A stretch of 64,000 bases of DNA from FEB-25 sp963822175. Its GTDB lineage: Bacteria; Chloroflexota; Anaerolineae; Anaerolineales; UBA4823. Positions 44,241 to 52,950 of the stretch are shown piece after piece. Below the pieces are notes generated by a model. It was not told the origin of the DNA. It was given only the letters and a program-made list of their open reading frames with translations, and ran no database searches. The position numbers were made by a program, and so were the translations under genes. Position 1 is the stretch's first letter; the number at the start of each line of letters is the position of its first letter. The stretch lies in NCBI GenBank assembly GCA_963822175.1, contig CAWGGJ010000006.1:248001-312000 (forward strand), written 5' to 3'.

Positions 44241-44663
44241 ATGGAAATATCTGAATTGATCCACCCCGGAATGACACGTGAAGACAGCTTTCCGATCACG
44301 GTAGAAAACAGCGCTATTCATATTGGCAGTGGTTCTTCACGTGTCCTGGCGACCCCATGGATGGTCGCGTTCATGGAACGTGTCTCCCACCGATTACTTA
44401 CCTGCTGCCTACCGGAAGGATATTCGAGTGTTGGCACCCACCTGGATATACGCCATATAGCGCCAACGCCCGTGGGTGCCACGATCAAGGTTCGGGCAGA
44501 AGTACTCTCATTGAATGAGAACCGTGTTTACTTTACGATCGAAGCCTGGGACGAGTTGGAGAAGATCGGTGAAGGAAACCACGAGCGGGTTATTATCGAC
44601 GAAACCCGGTTCTTACGCCGGGTGGAGAAGAAGATAGCGAGCTTACAGGTCGGTTCCGGGTAA
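44241..44663 (+). CDS. FlK-like hotdog-fold thioesterase
   Basis: 140 aa from the ATG at 44241 (AAGGAG 6 nt upstream; the longer frame begins before the SD). Family features: VLATPWMVAFMERVSHRLL at the N-terminal helix, then GTHLDIRHIAPTPVGATIKV, the hotdog core. The FlK family hydrolyses acyl-CoA thioesters including fluoroacetyl-CoA, but most members have other or unknown substrates. The C-terminus is longer by a charged helix. Confidence 0.8.
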   Translation: MEISELIHPGMTREDSFPITVENSAIHIGSGSSRVLATPWMVAFMERVSHRLLTCCLPEGYSSVGTHLDIRHIAPTPVGATIKVRAEVLSLNENRVYFTIEAWDELEKIGEGNHERVIIDETRFLRRVEKKIASLQVGSG

Positions 44664-44668
44664 TACCG

Positions 44669-45517
44669 TTATTCTTTTTTATAACCCCCGACCCGACGCA
44701 GCAAGCTGGCATAAATTCCAAGACCGATTCCGACAGCTAAAAGCACTGCTCCAATAATACCCATGAGGGGTGATTTTCGCGGCGATTCTGGGATGAGTGC
44801 TGTTTGAGCCCCTAACTCTGAATTCACCTGGGCACCAAATGCAACGTATGTTGTCTGACCCGCATCCAGATACATGGACGTATTCAATACTGTAGTTCGG
44901 TTGTAACCTTTGGGAGCAGCCGCACTGATCAGGTACTCTCCCTGTGATACTTGATCAAAACAGGTATAGCCTCTCTCCTGGGGAGTCGCATTGATGGTCG
45001 TATCATTCCCTCCGGAAGGTGTTTCTCCAGTTAAGGAGACAGACCCTGACCGATTGCTTACACTGATTTCCCCACCTGGTATCGAAGGCTCGGTCTCCTG
45101 GCGCATTAAATCACCGTTCAGGTCATTATAGAGCAGTACACACACAATGCCCCAACCAGGGGCTGCAGTTGGTGACGGTGTCACGAATGCTTGCGTCGGT
45201 GCTTGCCCTGCTGTAGGTTGGCCGCCAGCTGGACCTGCATACCCGAGTAATATTTTGTCCCCGGGCATGATCACGTCATTGACACCCAGGTCGTTTAGTT
45301 CACGAATGGTTTCAATTTTCACGCCCGTGATGGCAGATATTCGCCAGAGCGTATCATTCGGCTGAACAATATAGATGAGCTTTCCATCTGGCCCAGGAGT
45401 AGGGGTCGGAAAAACCGTTAATTGAGCCCGTGGGGCAGCCATGCTTAGTGTGCTTTGCAGCGACACTAATAAGAGGATCATAAGAATGCCAGAGGTCAAA
45501 AGAATGCGTTTCTTCAT
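44669..45517 (-). CDS. LysM-domain, membrane-anchored surface protein
   Basis: 282 aa. N-terminal signal sequence, then a LysM repeat (VQPNDTLWRISAITGVKIET...VIMPGDKILLG, about 50-95) which binds peptidoglycan or chitin-like glycans. A Pro/Thr-rich segment follows, then a Cna-B/SdrD-like beta domain (LLYNDLNGDLMRQETEPSIPG...), and a C-terminal membrane helix with a basic tail. So it is anchored in the membrane and spans to the wall. Convergent with the thioesterase gene. Confidence 0.8.
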   Translation of the reverse strand: MKKRILLTSGILMILLLVSLQSTLSMAAPRAQLTVFPTPTPGPDGKLIYIVQPNDTLWRISAITGVKIETIRELNDLGVNDVIMPGDKILLGYAGPAGGQPTAGQAPTQAFVTPSPTAAPGWGIVCVLLYNDLNGDLMRQETEPSIPGGEISVSNRSGSVSLTGETPSGGNDTTINATPQERGYTCFDQVSQGEYLISAAAPKGYNRTTVLNTSMYLDAGQTTYVAFGAQVNSELGAQTALIPESPRKSPLMGIIGAVLLAVGIGLGIYASLLRRVGGYKKE

Positions 45518-45724
45518 AACGGTTGAGAATTATACATGATATGGCTTATTCCTGTTTAATCATGTCTTATCAGGCTTACCTGCCGGGTACGAAAGGGTAA
45601 TATTTCTAACTCCTGGAATAATGAGAGAAGTTATAATAACCTGGCCTTTTGATTATACGCCCGATTGGCAAGCTGAATTTCATATCACCAATAAAAAACC
45701 CCAGGTTGTCTGAAGGAATGAGTT

Positions 45725-47791
45725 ATGCACACGATCGGTATCATTGCATTCACTGAACAAGTCTTAAGGGATGTGACCGAGCTCGAAATTGCACTCACCA
45801 AGGCAAATTTTCCTGTCCATATCGAGCAGATGATAAGAAAGCCGCAATCCACTCAGCTGGTGGATTTTTATTATGAGGAGAATGCCATTCTTTTATGGCT
45901 CTGCCGTTGCTATGGAGATGAGGAACGCTGCCGTGAAGCATTGGAATGTTTTCTGGATGCCAGAGTGGACATGATCATCACGATGACTCCTCATGCCTTC
46001 GAACAGGCAATGAAATTAACCACAGATACCAACATCCCGATCATTTTCTCGCATCTCAACAAAGCTCAATTTCACGAGATAAGCTCTTCCTACCCGCAAA
46101 CGAACCGTACCATCACAGGGATCTATGATATTTGGGCGGATATGGCGGAAGAGCGATTGGCACTTTTTACCGAGGTGGTTCCACCACCCAGATCGATACA
46201 TACTTTATTCAACCCGGATTCATCGATCTCATCAATGGAATTGGAATCTGTTAGAGTTGCCTGTAAAAATTGGGGATTAGAGTTGGTAGCTCATGTTGCA
46301 CATTCTCCAGATGAAGTAAAGCAAGTCCTGGCTAACTTGCAAACCCGCCCAGACCATGCCATTTTCCGCTTATCTGAACCTATGTTCGATCCACTGATGG
46401 GCCTGATTGGGGCGATTGCCCATGAGCAATTTATCCCATACATGGGTAAGTCGGCTGATGAGTTGGAGCGCTGCGGTTCGTTATTCGCCTTGGAGCCACA
46501 AGGAATTGGTAAGCAGATTTCCGACCTTGTGATCTCGATTTTGTCAGGGAATAACCCTGAAGCCATTCTTCCAATCGAACCAAAGAGCAAAGAGCTTTCC
46601 ATAAATCTACAAGTGGCTCAAAACCTGGGGCTGGTTGTCTCACCAGCTTTATTGAATCAAGCAAATAATATCATTCCCGCTAGGGAGAGGAGATCCCTTG
46701 GCTCGCGACTACGGACGATATTATTCCCAGCTACATTTATCATCAGCATTATTGCGGTAGCTGCTTCGTATCTCGGGGTCCTGCCATTATTTGGCATAAC
46801 TTTGCTCAGCACTGCCTCCCTGGCGATCATGCTGCGTTTATATTTGGATAGAAATATCATTCGTCCATTGAACACACTCTCACTGGCAGCAGAAAAGATC
46901 GGAGCTGGAGAGCTTAACACGCCAATTGCGGATGTCAAAGTCGAGGACGAAGTCAGTGCTATGGCTCATGCCCTGCGCCGGATGAAAAGCAACCTGTCCA
47001 ACTCGTATGCCGCGCTTGAGGAATTGACCCATAGCTTGGAAGTCCGTGTGGATGAGCTGACTGAAACCAACCGGGCGTTGCGCCAGGCTCAACACGAGCT
47101 TGAGATTGCTGGAAAACGCATCATTGAAGCTGAAGATAATGCCAAGTTTGCGTTAACCACGTACATTCATGATGAGATCCTGAGACCCCTGGACGAACTT
47201 TCAGCCCTCTCCCTCGAGCTGGACGATTCCAGGATCCAACAATTAGCGCATGATCTAGAATCAAGTATGCGAAGGCTGCGTTTTGACCTGTCTGTTCCGA
47301 TCCTGCAAGACCTGGGTGTCGAGCTTCGCCGGCTAATACAGGAAACCCTACCCATGATTTACCCAAATGCCCGCCAGGTGCAGATGGAATTGGAGCTTTC
47401 GGCACTAGACCAGATTCCGCAGATCGAGCCTGCCTCCGTGTTTCTACTCTATCGATTTGTGCATGGTGCGGTGAGCAATGCATACCGGCATTCAAAAGCG
47501 GATAAAGTGATGGTATGCGCAGAATGCATTGATGACAGGCTTTCGCTTAGTGTTATGGATGATGGCCAGGGTTTCAACATGGGCAACCTGGATACCTTTA
47601 TTAAAACCGGGCACTATTTCTTCTATGATATCCAAATCCGTGCCAGGCAATTAAAAGGGGATTTCCAGGTGCAAACCCATCCAATGACCGGTACGGTGAT
47701 GAAGGTAACCGTGCCGATCAAAAGAGGGGTAAAGAGCACAGCCCGTGAAGTTAATAGATATCTGGGAAACAAATCTCCACAATTGCATTAG
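45725..47791 (+). CDS. Sensor kinase with ABC-substrate-binding-like input domain
   Basis: 688 aa. Residues 1-315 resemble the ABC_sub_bind (TrpX-like, COG2984) fold, with no signal peptide or N-terminal helix. Two hydrophobic segments (about 328-350 and 352-375) then give a HAMP domain (about 375-430), a coiled coil, a dimerisation helix with H482 in TYIHDEIL, and a HATPase domain with AVSNAYRHS and DDGQGFN. The topology therefore places the ligand-binding domain in the cytoplasm. It faces two response regulators (47751-48122, 48110-48802) in the convergent direction, one of which it overlaps by 41 nt. Confidence 0.85.
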   Translation: MHTIGIIAFTEQVLRDVTELEIALTKANFPVHIEQMIRKPQSTQLVDFYYEENAILLWLCRCYGDEERCREALECFLDARVDMIITMTPHAFEQAMKLTTDTNIPIIFSHLNKAQFHEISSSYPQTNRTITGIYDIWADMAEERLALFTEVVPPPRSIHTLFNPDSSISSMELESVRVACKNWGLELVAHVAHSPDEVKQVLANLQTRPDHAIFRLSEPMFDPLMGLIGAIAHEQFIPYMGKSADELERCGSLFALEPQGIGKQISDLVISILSGNNPEAILPIEPKSKELSINLQVAQNLGLVVSPALLNQANNIIPARERRSLGSRLRTILFPATFIISIIAVAASYLGVLPLFGITLLSTASLAIMLRLYLDRNIIRPLNTLSLAAEKIGAGELNTPIADVKVEDEVSAMAHALRRMKSNLSNSYAALEELTHSLEVRVDELTETNRALRQAQHELEIAGKRIIEAEDNAKFALTTYIHDEILRPLDELSALSLELDDSRIQQLAHDLESSMRRLRFDLSVPILQDLGVELRRLIQETLPMIYPNARQVQMELELSALDQIPQIEPASVFLLYRFVHGAVSNAYRHSKADKVMVCAECIDDRLSLSVMDDGQGFNMGNLDTFIKTGHYFFYDIQIRARQLKGDFQVQTHPMTGTVMKVTVPIKRGVKSTAREVNRYLGNKSPQLH

Positions 47792-48122
47792 CTGAGGTCA
47801 TGTTTTTCGTTAATAACGCAATCGCACCAGAGTTGATAGCTTCCTGTTGGTAGGTGGTGCTGAAGGAAGCAGTCTGCATGATCACCTTGATGTGGGGGTG
47901 ATGCTCAAGGATCTGTCGTACAACGCGAAAACCATCCATGTCGGGGAGATGGATATCCACCAGAACAATATCCGGACCCATCTGCGCGACCTGATCAATA
48001 CCAATTTGCCCTGATTTTGCCAATGCAACAATCTTTAATCTGTGATCTGTTTTCATATCGGAGCTAAGCCGGTTTAGGTAGTCCTCGTTATCATCAATAA
48101 TGACGATCTTTAATTGGTTAAT
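47751..48122 (-). CDS. Single-domain response regulator with unusual start
   Basis: The receiver fold begins LKIVIIDDNEDYLN at about 48113, upstream of the ATG at 48056, so the ATG-initiated 101-aa version lacks the acidic pocket. The phosphoacceptor Asp is in VLVDIHLPDMDG; Thr MQTASF and Lys LTKNM are present. No ATG, GTG or TTG lies between the upstream stop in frame and the fold: the best candidate is ATT at 48120-48122. This could be a rare non-canonical start or one more base error. It overlaps the stop of the upstream regulator by 13 nt and its 3' end overlaps the sensor kinase by 41 nt. No output domain. Confidence 0.68.
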   Translation of the reverse strand: MNQLKIVIIDDNEDYLNRLSSDMKTDHRLKIVALAKSGQIGIDQVAQMGPDIVLVDIHLPDMDGFRVVRQILEHHPHIKVIMQTASFSTTYQQEAINSGAIALLTKNMTSANAIVEICFPDIY

Positions 48123-48802
48123 GGGGTCCGTGAGCTATAAAGCAGTTTAATCCCCTCAGCCAGAAGCACCCTCCTTGAAGGATCTCCTGGTCCTCCAGTT
48201 ATTTTAAACTTTAAGTACAGGTTACTGATGATGTTTTCAACCCTGCGGTTGGAAATCACCATCTGGTGAGCAATTTCAGCATTCCCCATTCCTGACGCAA
48301 GTAATATAGCGCATTCTTCTTCGCGTTTCGTCAAAGGCTCAATTTCCGACCACTGGTAATGCCAACGAAGGATATCCTGATCCATGAAATATCCACTTTG
48401 GATAATTTGGTCATATACATTTTGGAGATATTGGCTGCTGGAAATGTTCCTGGTCAGGATATATCCTTGTAACCCCGGTTGAGCCAGATCCTTTCTCTCC
48501 CGGAAGATATCCGCGGCCAGTACCATGCTTTTTTCACGCGTATAGATAATGACTTTCAAATGTGGATGGGTACGTCGAAGCTCCTTACCCACCCTTGTGC
48601 CACGTTCACCATGCAGAACCAGGTCGATTAATGCCAAGTCGGTGGGATGATCTTGAACAATATGCAAAGCTTCATCACTATTGGTAGCCATCCCCACCAC
48701 ATGCATCTTGCCAGTCGCTTCAACAATATTTGCGATCCCTTCGCGTTGCACGAGCTGGTCATCAACGATCAGTACCTGGATTAAGTCCTGGCTGTTATCC
48801 AT
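48110..48802 (-). CDS. NarL/LuxR-type response regulator
   Basis: 230 aa. Receiver: VLIVDDQLVQREGI with acidic pair, phosphoacceptor Asp in LALIDLVLHGERG, then VIIYTREKS. The C-terminal helix-turn-helix (about 158-215) has PLTKREEECAILLASG and NAEIAHQMVISNRRVENII, the LuxR/NarL pattern. It likely acts with the sensor kinase at 45725 and may autoregulate this region. No SD is seen before the ATG. Confidence 0.88.
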   Translation of the reverse strand: MDNSQDLIQVLIVDDQLVQREGIANIVEATGKMHVVGMATNSDEALHIVQDHPTDLALIDLVLHGERGTRVGKELRRTHPHLKVIIYTREKSMVLAADIFRERKDLAQPGLQGYILTRNISSSQYLQNVYDQIIQSGYFMDQDILRWHYQWSEIEPLTKREEECAILLASGMGNAEIAHQMVISNRRVENIISNLYLKFKITGGPGDPSRRVLLAEGIKLLYSSRTPLTN

Positions 48803-49192
48803 TGTGGTTTAGTTTCGTAAAAATCAGTGGGTATGCACTATATGAGAGTAAGATTAAAATCGGTATATTCAATTAGATTCTACTATAAGTTCCATAAACA
48901 ACTCGCCTGGGTATTGAACCATCTTGTCATGATCATCGTTCTCTGACCTACCATGTCAGGCTTGTATAAAATTTTCCCGCCAATATTCTTGATCATTTCA
49001 TACGGGGCAGGTCCTGTCGCTTTGTCATGTTGCCATGGTGGCAGGATGTTTCGCCTCATCAGTCCCCGCCCTCCCCCTGTCACCGTGAATTAATTAAATT
49101 CCTTGTTTTAGGGTTCACAATACTTAGGCTCATCAGCACCCTATCTTTTATTTAAACTTTAAGTTAATTTAATTATCTGAGGAGAATTCTAA
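48803..49192. other. 390-bp intergenic region, no gene seen
   Basis: It lies between two divergent transcripts (response regulator leftward, permease rightward). The right end has GAGGAG 7 nt before the permease ATG. No ORF with coding character, tRNA or strong hairpin was found. It probably holds both promoters and any binding site of the response regulator. Confidence 0.6.
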
Positions 49193-50857
49193 ATGACAGC
49201 AAATTCTGAAGCAGCCCCTCCCAAAGCCGGTGCCAGTGCTGGGTTATTCCTGCGCCGCTCTTCCGGGTTGGTGCGATCGTTTACCTGGTTTGATGGATTT
49301 TTGTATGGGGTGTATGCCGACTCAATCGTCGTTGCTGCAGCCCTGACATATGCTGTTTGCTGGCCCTGGAATGATGCCAATATTCCCCTCGGCATTGTGC
49401 TTTGCTGCCTGGCCTTTTTACCATGCTTTGCAGTTTATTCGATGCTAACGACGTTGATGCCGCGTGCAGGTGGCGACTACGTCTGGCAGTCGCGTGCCCT
49501 GGGTGGTTTTTGGGGTTATATCCTGGTCTTCACTCCGTTATTGTTTGGACCATGGTTTTACATGGCTTCCAATGTTGCGCCTGGCGCCACCATGGTATTT
49601 GCCCCAACATTGATCACCCTGGGAAAATTGTTGGGGGTTGAATCACTGGTAACTTTGGCCGAGAAACTAGTCACCCCCGTTGGGACCTGGTGGTTTTATG
49701 TCTTTTATTGTAGTTTTGCCGCAGTTGTCCTGGCTCTCGGAATGAAATTCTACTCTCGTATCCAGCGCTGGAGCTTCTATGTCGGCTTTGTGGGAATTGT
49801 CACCTGGGCGATCATGCTCCTGATGACCACTCCGAGCGGATTCCAGCAATCCTTTAATGACTTTATGAACAATACGCTCGGATGGGGAAATGGAAATGCA
49901 TACCAGATGATCCTGGATATGGCTGCAGCCAATGGCTATACTGCCTTACCATTAGCCCAGACCACATTCAAATCCAGCTTCCTGATCGGTCCTGCCCTGG
50001 CTTACACTTTCATGTATATTGCCTGGACGGGTACCCTTGTGGGAGAGATTGGGGGAGTTAATCACTTCAAGAATAGTATGAAGATGTTCTGGGGTGGAAA
50101 CTTATTTGCCATGATCGTTTGTGCTGGTTTCATATGGCTGCTTATCTCCCGCATCAGTAACGAATTCTTTACGTCATCCAACAATATCTGGATCACAGGT
50201 GCCACCGGGGATATGCCAGTTGCACCCTACTACGGTATCTTCATCATGTCGCTCAGTAAGAGCCCCTGGGTATGGCTGTGGATCGTCCTTGGACTCAACT
50301 GCTGGTTCTGGATCTGGCCAACCAACAACATGGTCGCATCCACACGTGTCATGTTCGCCATGTCGTATGACCGCATGCTCCCCGGCTTTGTTGCCCGTGT
50401 TTCCCGCCGCTGGGGAGCCCCGATTGTTGCCATCTCCATTTGTTACGTGGGATGTTTGGTCATGGGGTATTTATACTTCTTCACCGGCTTCTCCAAACTG
50501 ACCCTGGATATGCCACTGATGACTTCAATCGCTTTCTGTGCCAGCACCCTGGCAGGTACATTGTTCCCCTATCTGAAATCGACCAAGCAGATCTATGCAG
50601 ATTCTCCAATTTCCAAATATAAACTGTTCAATATTCCATTAATTACAGTTGCAGGTGCCTTGGGGTTGGTGTACTTTGCCATCATGTTCTATCTCTATAT
50701 CTCTGATTCTCGATATGGGACGAACAGCCCGCTTTCAGCGATGTATATTTTTGGTGCGATCATCATCAGCGCATTAATATACTTCGGCTATCGCTTATAC
50801 CGCTCGCGACAGGGCATCAACACCGATCTTACCTATAAGGAGATCCCAACCGAGTAA
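49193..50857 (+). CDS. APC-family amino acid permease
   Basis: 554 aa with twelve or so predicted helices. The N-terminal LYGVYADSIVVAAALTYAV and LMPRAGGDYVWQSRALGG match the conserved first and second helical regions of APC permeases (G-G-x-Y-x-W type). It imports or exchanges amino acids or amines; substrate not defined. Upstream lies the response regulator pair, possibly regulating it. Confidence 0.82.
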   Translation: MTANSEAAPPKAGASAGLFLRRSSGLVRSFTWFDGFLYGVYADSIVVAAALTYAVCWPWNDANIPLGIVLCCLAFLPCFAVYSMLTTLMPRAGGDYVWQSRALGGFWGYILVFTPLLFGPWFYMASNVAPGATMVFAPTLITLGKLLGVESLVTLAEKLVTPVGTWWFYVFYCSFAAVVLALGMKFYSRIQRWSFYVGFVGIVTWAIMLLMTTPSGFQQSFNDFMNNTLGWGNGNAYQMILDMAAANGYTALPLAQTTFKSSFLIGPALAYTFMYIAWTGTLVGEIGGVNHFKNSMKMFWGGNLFAMIVCAGFIWLLISRISNEFFTSSNNIWITGATGDMPVAPYYGIFIMSLSKSPWVWLWIVLGLNCWFWIWPTNNMVASTRVMFAMSYDRMLPGFVARVSRRWGAPIVAISICYVGCLVMGYLYFFTGFSKLTLDMPLMTSIAFCASTLAGTLFPYLKSTKQIYADSPISKYKLFNIPLITVAGALGLVYFAIMFYLYISDSRYGTNSPLSAMYIFGAIIISALIYFGYRLYRSRQGINTDLTYKEIPTE

Positions 50858-50921
50858 TTGCTGAACTCTCAGGTCGTTTGAAAATAGACAATAATATAAG
50901 TTAAAATTCGGTTTGTGCAAC

Positions 50922-50950
50922 AGGAGGCTGCCCATCCCCGGCAGCCTCCT
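50922..50950 (+). promoter_or_regulatory. Hairpin before the metallophosphoesterase gene
   Basis: 11-bp stem AGGAGGCTGCC / GGCAGCCTCCT with a 7-nt loop, with no T-run. Its right arm CCTCCTGGAAA could also pair with the TTTCAGGAGG that includes the SD at 50973-50978, so two exclusive folds are possible. Confidence 0.5.
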
Positions 50951-50983
50951 GGAAAACCTTTGATTGTCTTTCAGGAGGTATAA

Positions 50984-51944
50984 GTGTTTAAGAAAAAGAG
51001 AAATTAACCAAGATTTTTTTTGCAACCGACATCCACGGTTCAGAGAAATGCTGGCTAAAGCTGGTTAATTCCGGTGCTTTTTATGAGGTCGATACGATCA
51101 TCCTGGGTGGTGATATGACCGGCAAAGGTATTCAGGCCATCCTGGAAAAAGCTCCCGGTGTATGGAATACGAATTTCCTTGGGGAGGAGATCGAAGTATA
51201 TGATGATGCTGGGCTTGCTAAGGTGGAATCAAAAGTACGGAACGCTGGTTTTTATCCACACCGCTTCAAACCCGATGAATTTAATCAGTTTGTTAGTTCT
51301 GAGGAAGTCCAGGAAAGTATATTCAAATTGGAAATGAACAGGGTCATCCAAAGTTGGCTGGAAATCGCTGAAAAGAAGCTCATAGGCACTGGGCGTCGCA
51401 TCCTGGTGACAGCAGGGAATGATGACCCGTTATATATAAATGAATTATTTGGCCAATCCAGTGTTGTCAGAATGGTCGAGCGGGAGGTAGTTCAGCTGGA
51501 TGAGAACCACGAGATGATCAACGAAGGTTATTCCAATCCCACACCCTGGCACACTCATCGTGAAATGGATGAAGATAGCCTGTATGCGGTGATCAAGGAG
51601 CAGGTTGAAAAGCTTAAAACGTACCAAACGCCATTTTTAACCTTCACGTCCCACCTTACAATTCCAAGCTGGATGAGGCTCCTTTGTTGGACGAACAACT
51701 CCGACCAGTGGATGGTGGACGCACGTATATACCCGTAGGTTCTACTGCGGTCCGCAAGGCAATTGAGACCTACCAACCACTCTTGGGGTTGCATGGGCAT
51801 GTGCATGAAGCAAAAGGGTCAACAAGTATTGGTCGCACCTTGTGCATCAATCCTGGTAGTAATTATATAGAAGGTGCCCTGGCTGGTTATTTAATCACTC
51901 TGGATAAGAATACTATTCGCGCATTCCAGCCTGTGCAGGGATGA
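50984..51944 (+). CDS. Metallophosphoesterase, double frameshift
   Basis: GTG at 50984 has AGGAGG 5 nt upstream. As read, it stops after seven codons; one more A in the A-run at 50993-50997 restores KLTKIFFATDIHGSEKCW and the calcineurin-like core GGDMTGKG, VTAGNDDP. A second break near 51645 needs one C (TTCACG to TTCCACG) to give TFHVPPYNSKLDEAPL and the tail GLHGHVHEA (metal ligands). Restored length is about 320 aa. The breaks are likely sequence errors rather than decay. Substrate unknown. Confidence 0.8.
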
Positions 51945-52015
51945 CTATTAAATATCGCCTAGGAATAATAATTGTTATAATGGGGGTTTGAACCTTATCA
52001 GTGGAGAATTCCTTT

Positions 52016-52771
52016 ATGGATGATCGTGAATTTATTTCCTATGCCAACAACATTGTGGCAGAAGCACAAAAGCGAGGTGCAGTCATTCGCTTATTGGGAG
52101 CAGTGGCCTTTAATATCCATTGCCCAACCTACGGGTACTTTCAGCAGGAAGCTAAGCGTCACTTTACTGACCTGGATTTTGCTGCCTATTTTTCACATAA
52201 TGCAGCCATTCGACAGGCATTTACAAAAATGGGTTTTGAAGAAGACCGTGAGGTTGCAGTGGTTTTTGCCCGGGAACGAATGATCTACAACATGCCGGGA
52301 ACCGAGTTACATGTGGATATTTTCTTTGACAAGCTGAACTTCTGCCATCCGATCCCGTGGGCAGGCCGTCTGGAGGTGGATAGTCCAACGATCCCCCTGG
52401 CTGAGCTTTTGTTGGAGAAAATGCAGATCGTCCAGATAAATCCGAAGGATATCATCGACACCATCATGTTACTTAGAGAGCACCCGCTGGACGACTCAGA
52501 TCATGAGACGATCAATGCCAGCCGGATTGCCGCCATGTGTGCAAAGGATTGGGGGCTATGGCGGACTGTTACCATGAATCTCAAGAAAACCATTGACATC
52601 TCAAAAGAGTATTCCTGGCTTCTCGATGCTGACCGGGAGGTTGTGATAGATAAGGTTGCTCAGCTATTGAAAATTATCGATGCCCAACCGAAGTCCTCAA
52701 GCTGGAGTATTCGAAATAAAATTGGTGATCGGGTTAAGTGGTACAAGGAAGTCCACGAGGTGATGCAATAA
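52016..52771 (+). CDS. Nucleotidyltransferase-like protein
   Basis: 251 aa from ATG 52016 (GGAG 9 nt upstream; a GTG five codons earlier is less likely). Core features fit the minimal nucleotidyltransferase fold seen in AbiEii-like proteins: RLLGAVAFNIH, then FTDLDFAAY with the DxD metal ligands, MPGTELHVDIFFD and LAELLLEKMQIVQINPKDII. The C-terminal helical region (about 155-250) is of unknown role. No antitoxin partner is adjacent, so a toxin function is not supported. Confidence 0.68.
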   Translation: MDDREFISYANNIVAEAQKRGAVIRLLGAVAFNIHCPTYGYFQQEAKRHFTDLDFAAYFSHNAAIRQAFTKMGFEEDREVAVVFARERMIYNMPGTELHVDIFFDKLNFCHPIPWAGRLEVDSPTIPLAELLLEKMQIVQINPKDIIDTIMLLREHPLDDSDHETINASRIAAMCAKDWGLWRTVTMNLKKTIDISKEYSWLLDADREVVIDKVAQLLKIIDAQPKSSSWSIRNKIGDRVKWYKEVHEVMQ

Positions 52772-52950
52772 CCCGGTGGATGCTATATAATAATATTGTA
52801 GTTAGAACAGCAAGCTGGAGACGAAACACGAGTGATCCGTGGTTTTAACGCCAGTTGCGTTGTATCCGATCAGGAACATGCTCGCGTTTTATTCTATATT
52901 ATTGGGCTTGGACGAACCCGCCGTCTATATTTGATAGAAGGAGAATGCAT

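Noticed and set aside
51684..51944. Separate 86-aa gene after 51738
   Set aside because: It carries the GLHGHVHEA end of the metallophosphoesterase, restored by one added base.
52016..52771. AbiEii-type toxin in a toxin-antitoxin pair
   Set aside because: There is a nucleotidyltransferase-like core, but no AbiEi-like antitoxin gene next to it.
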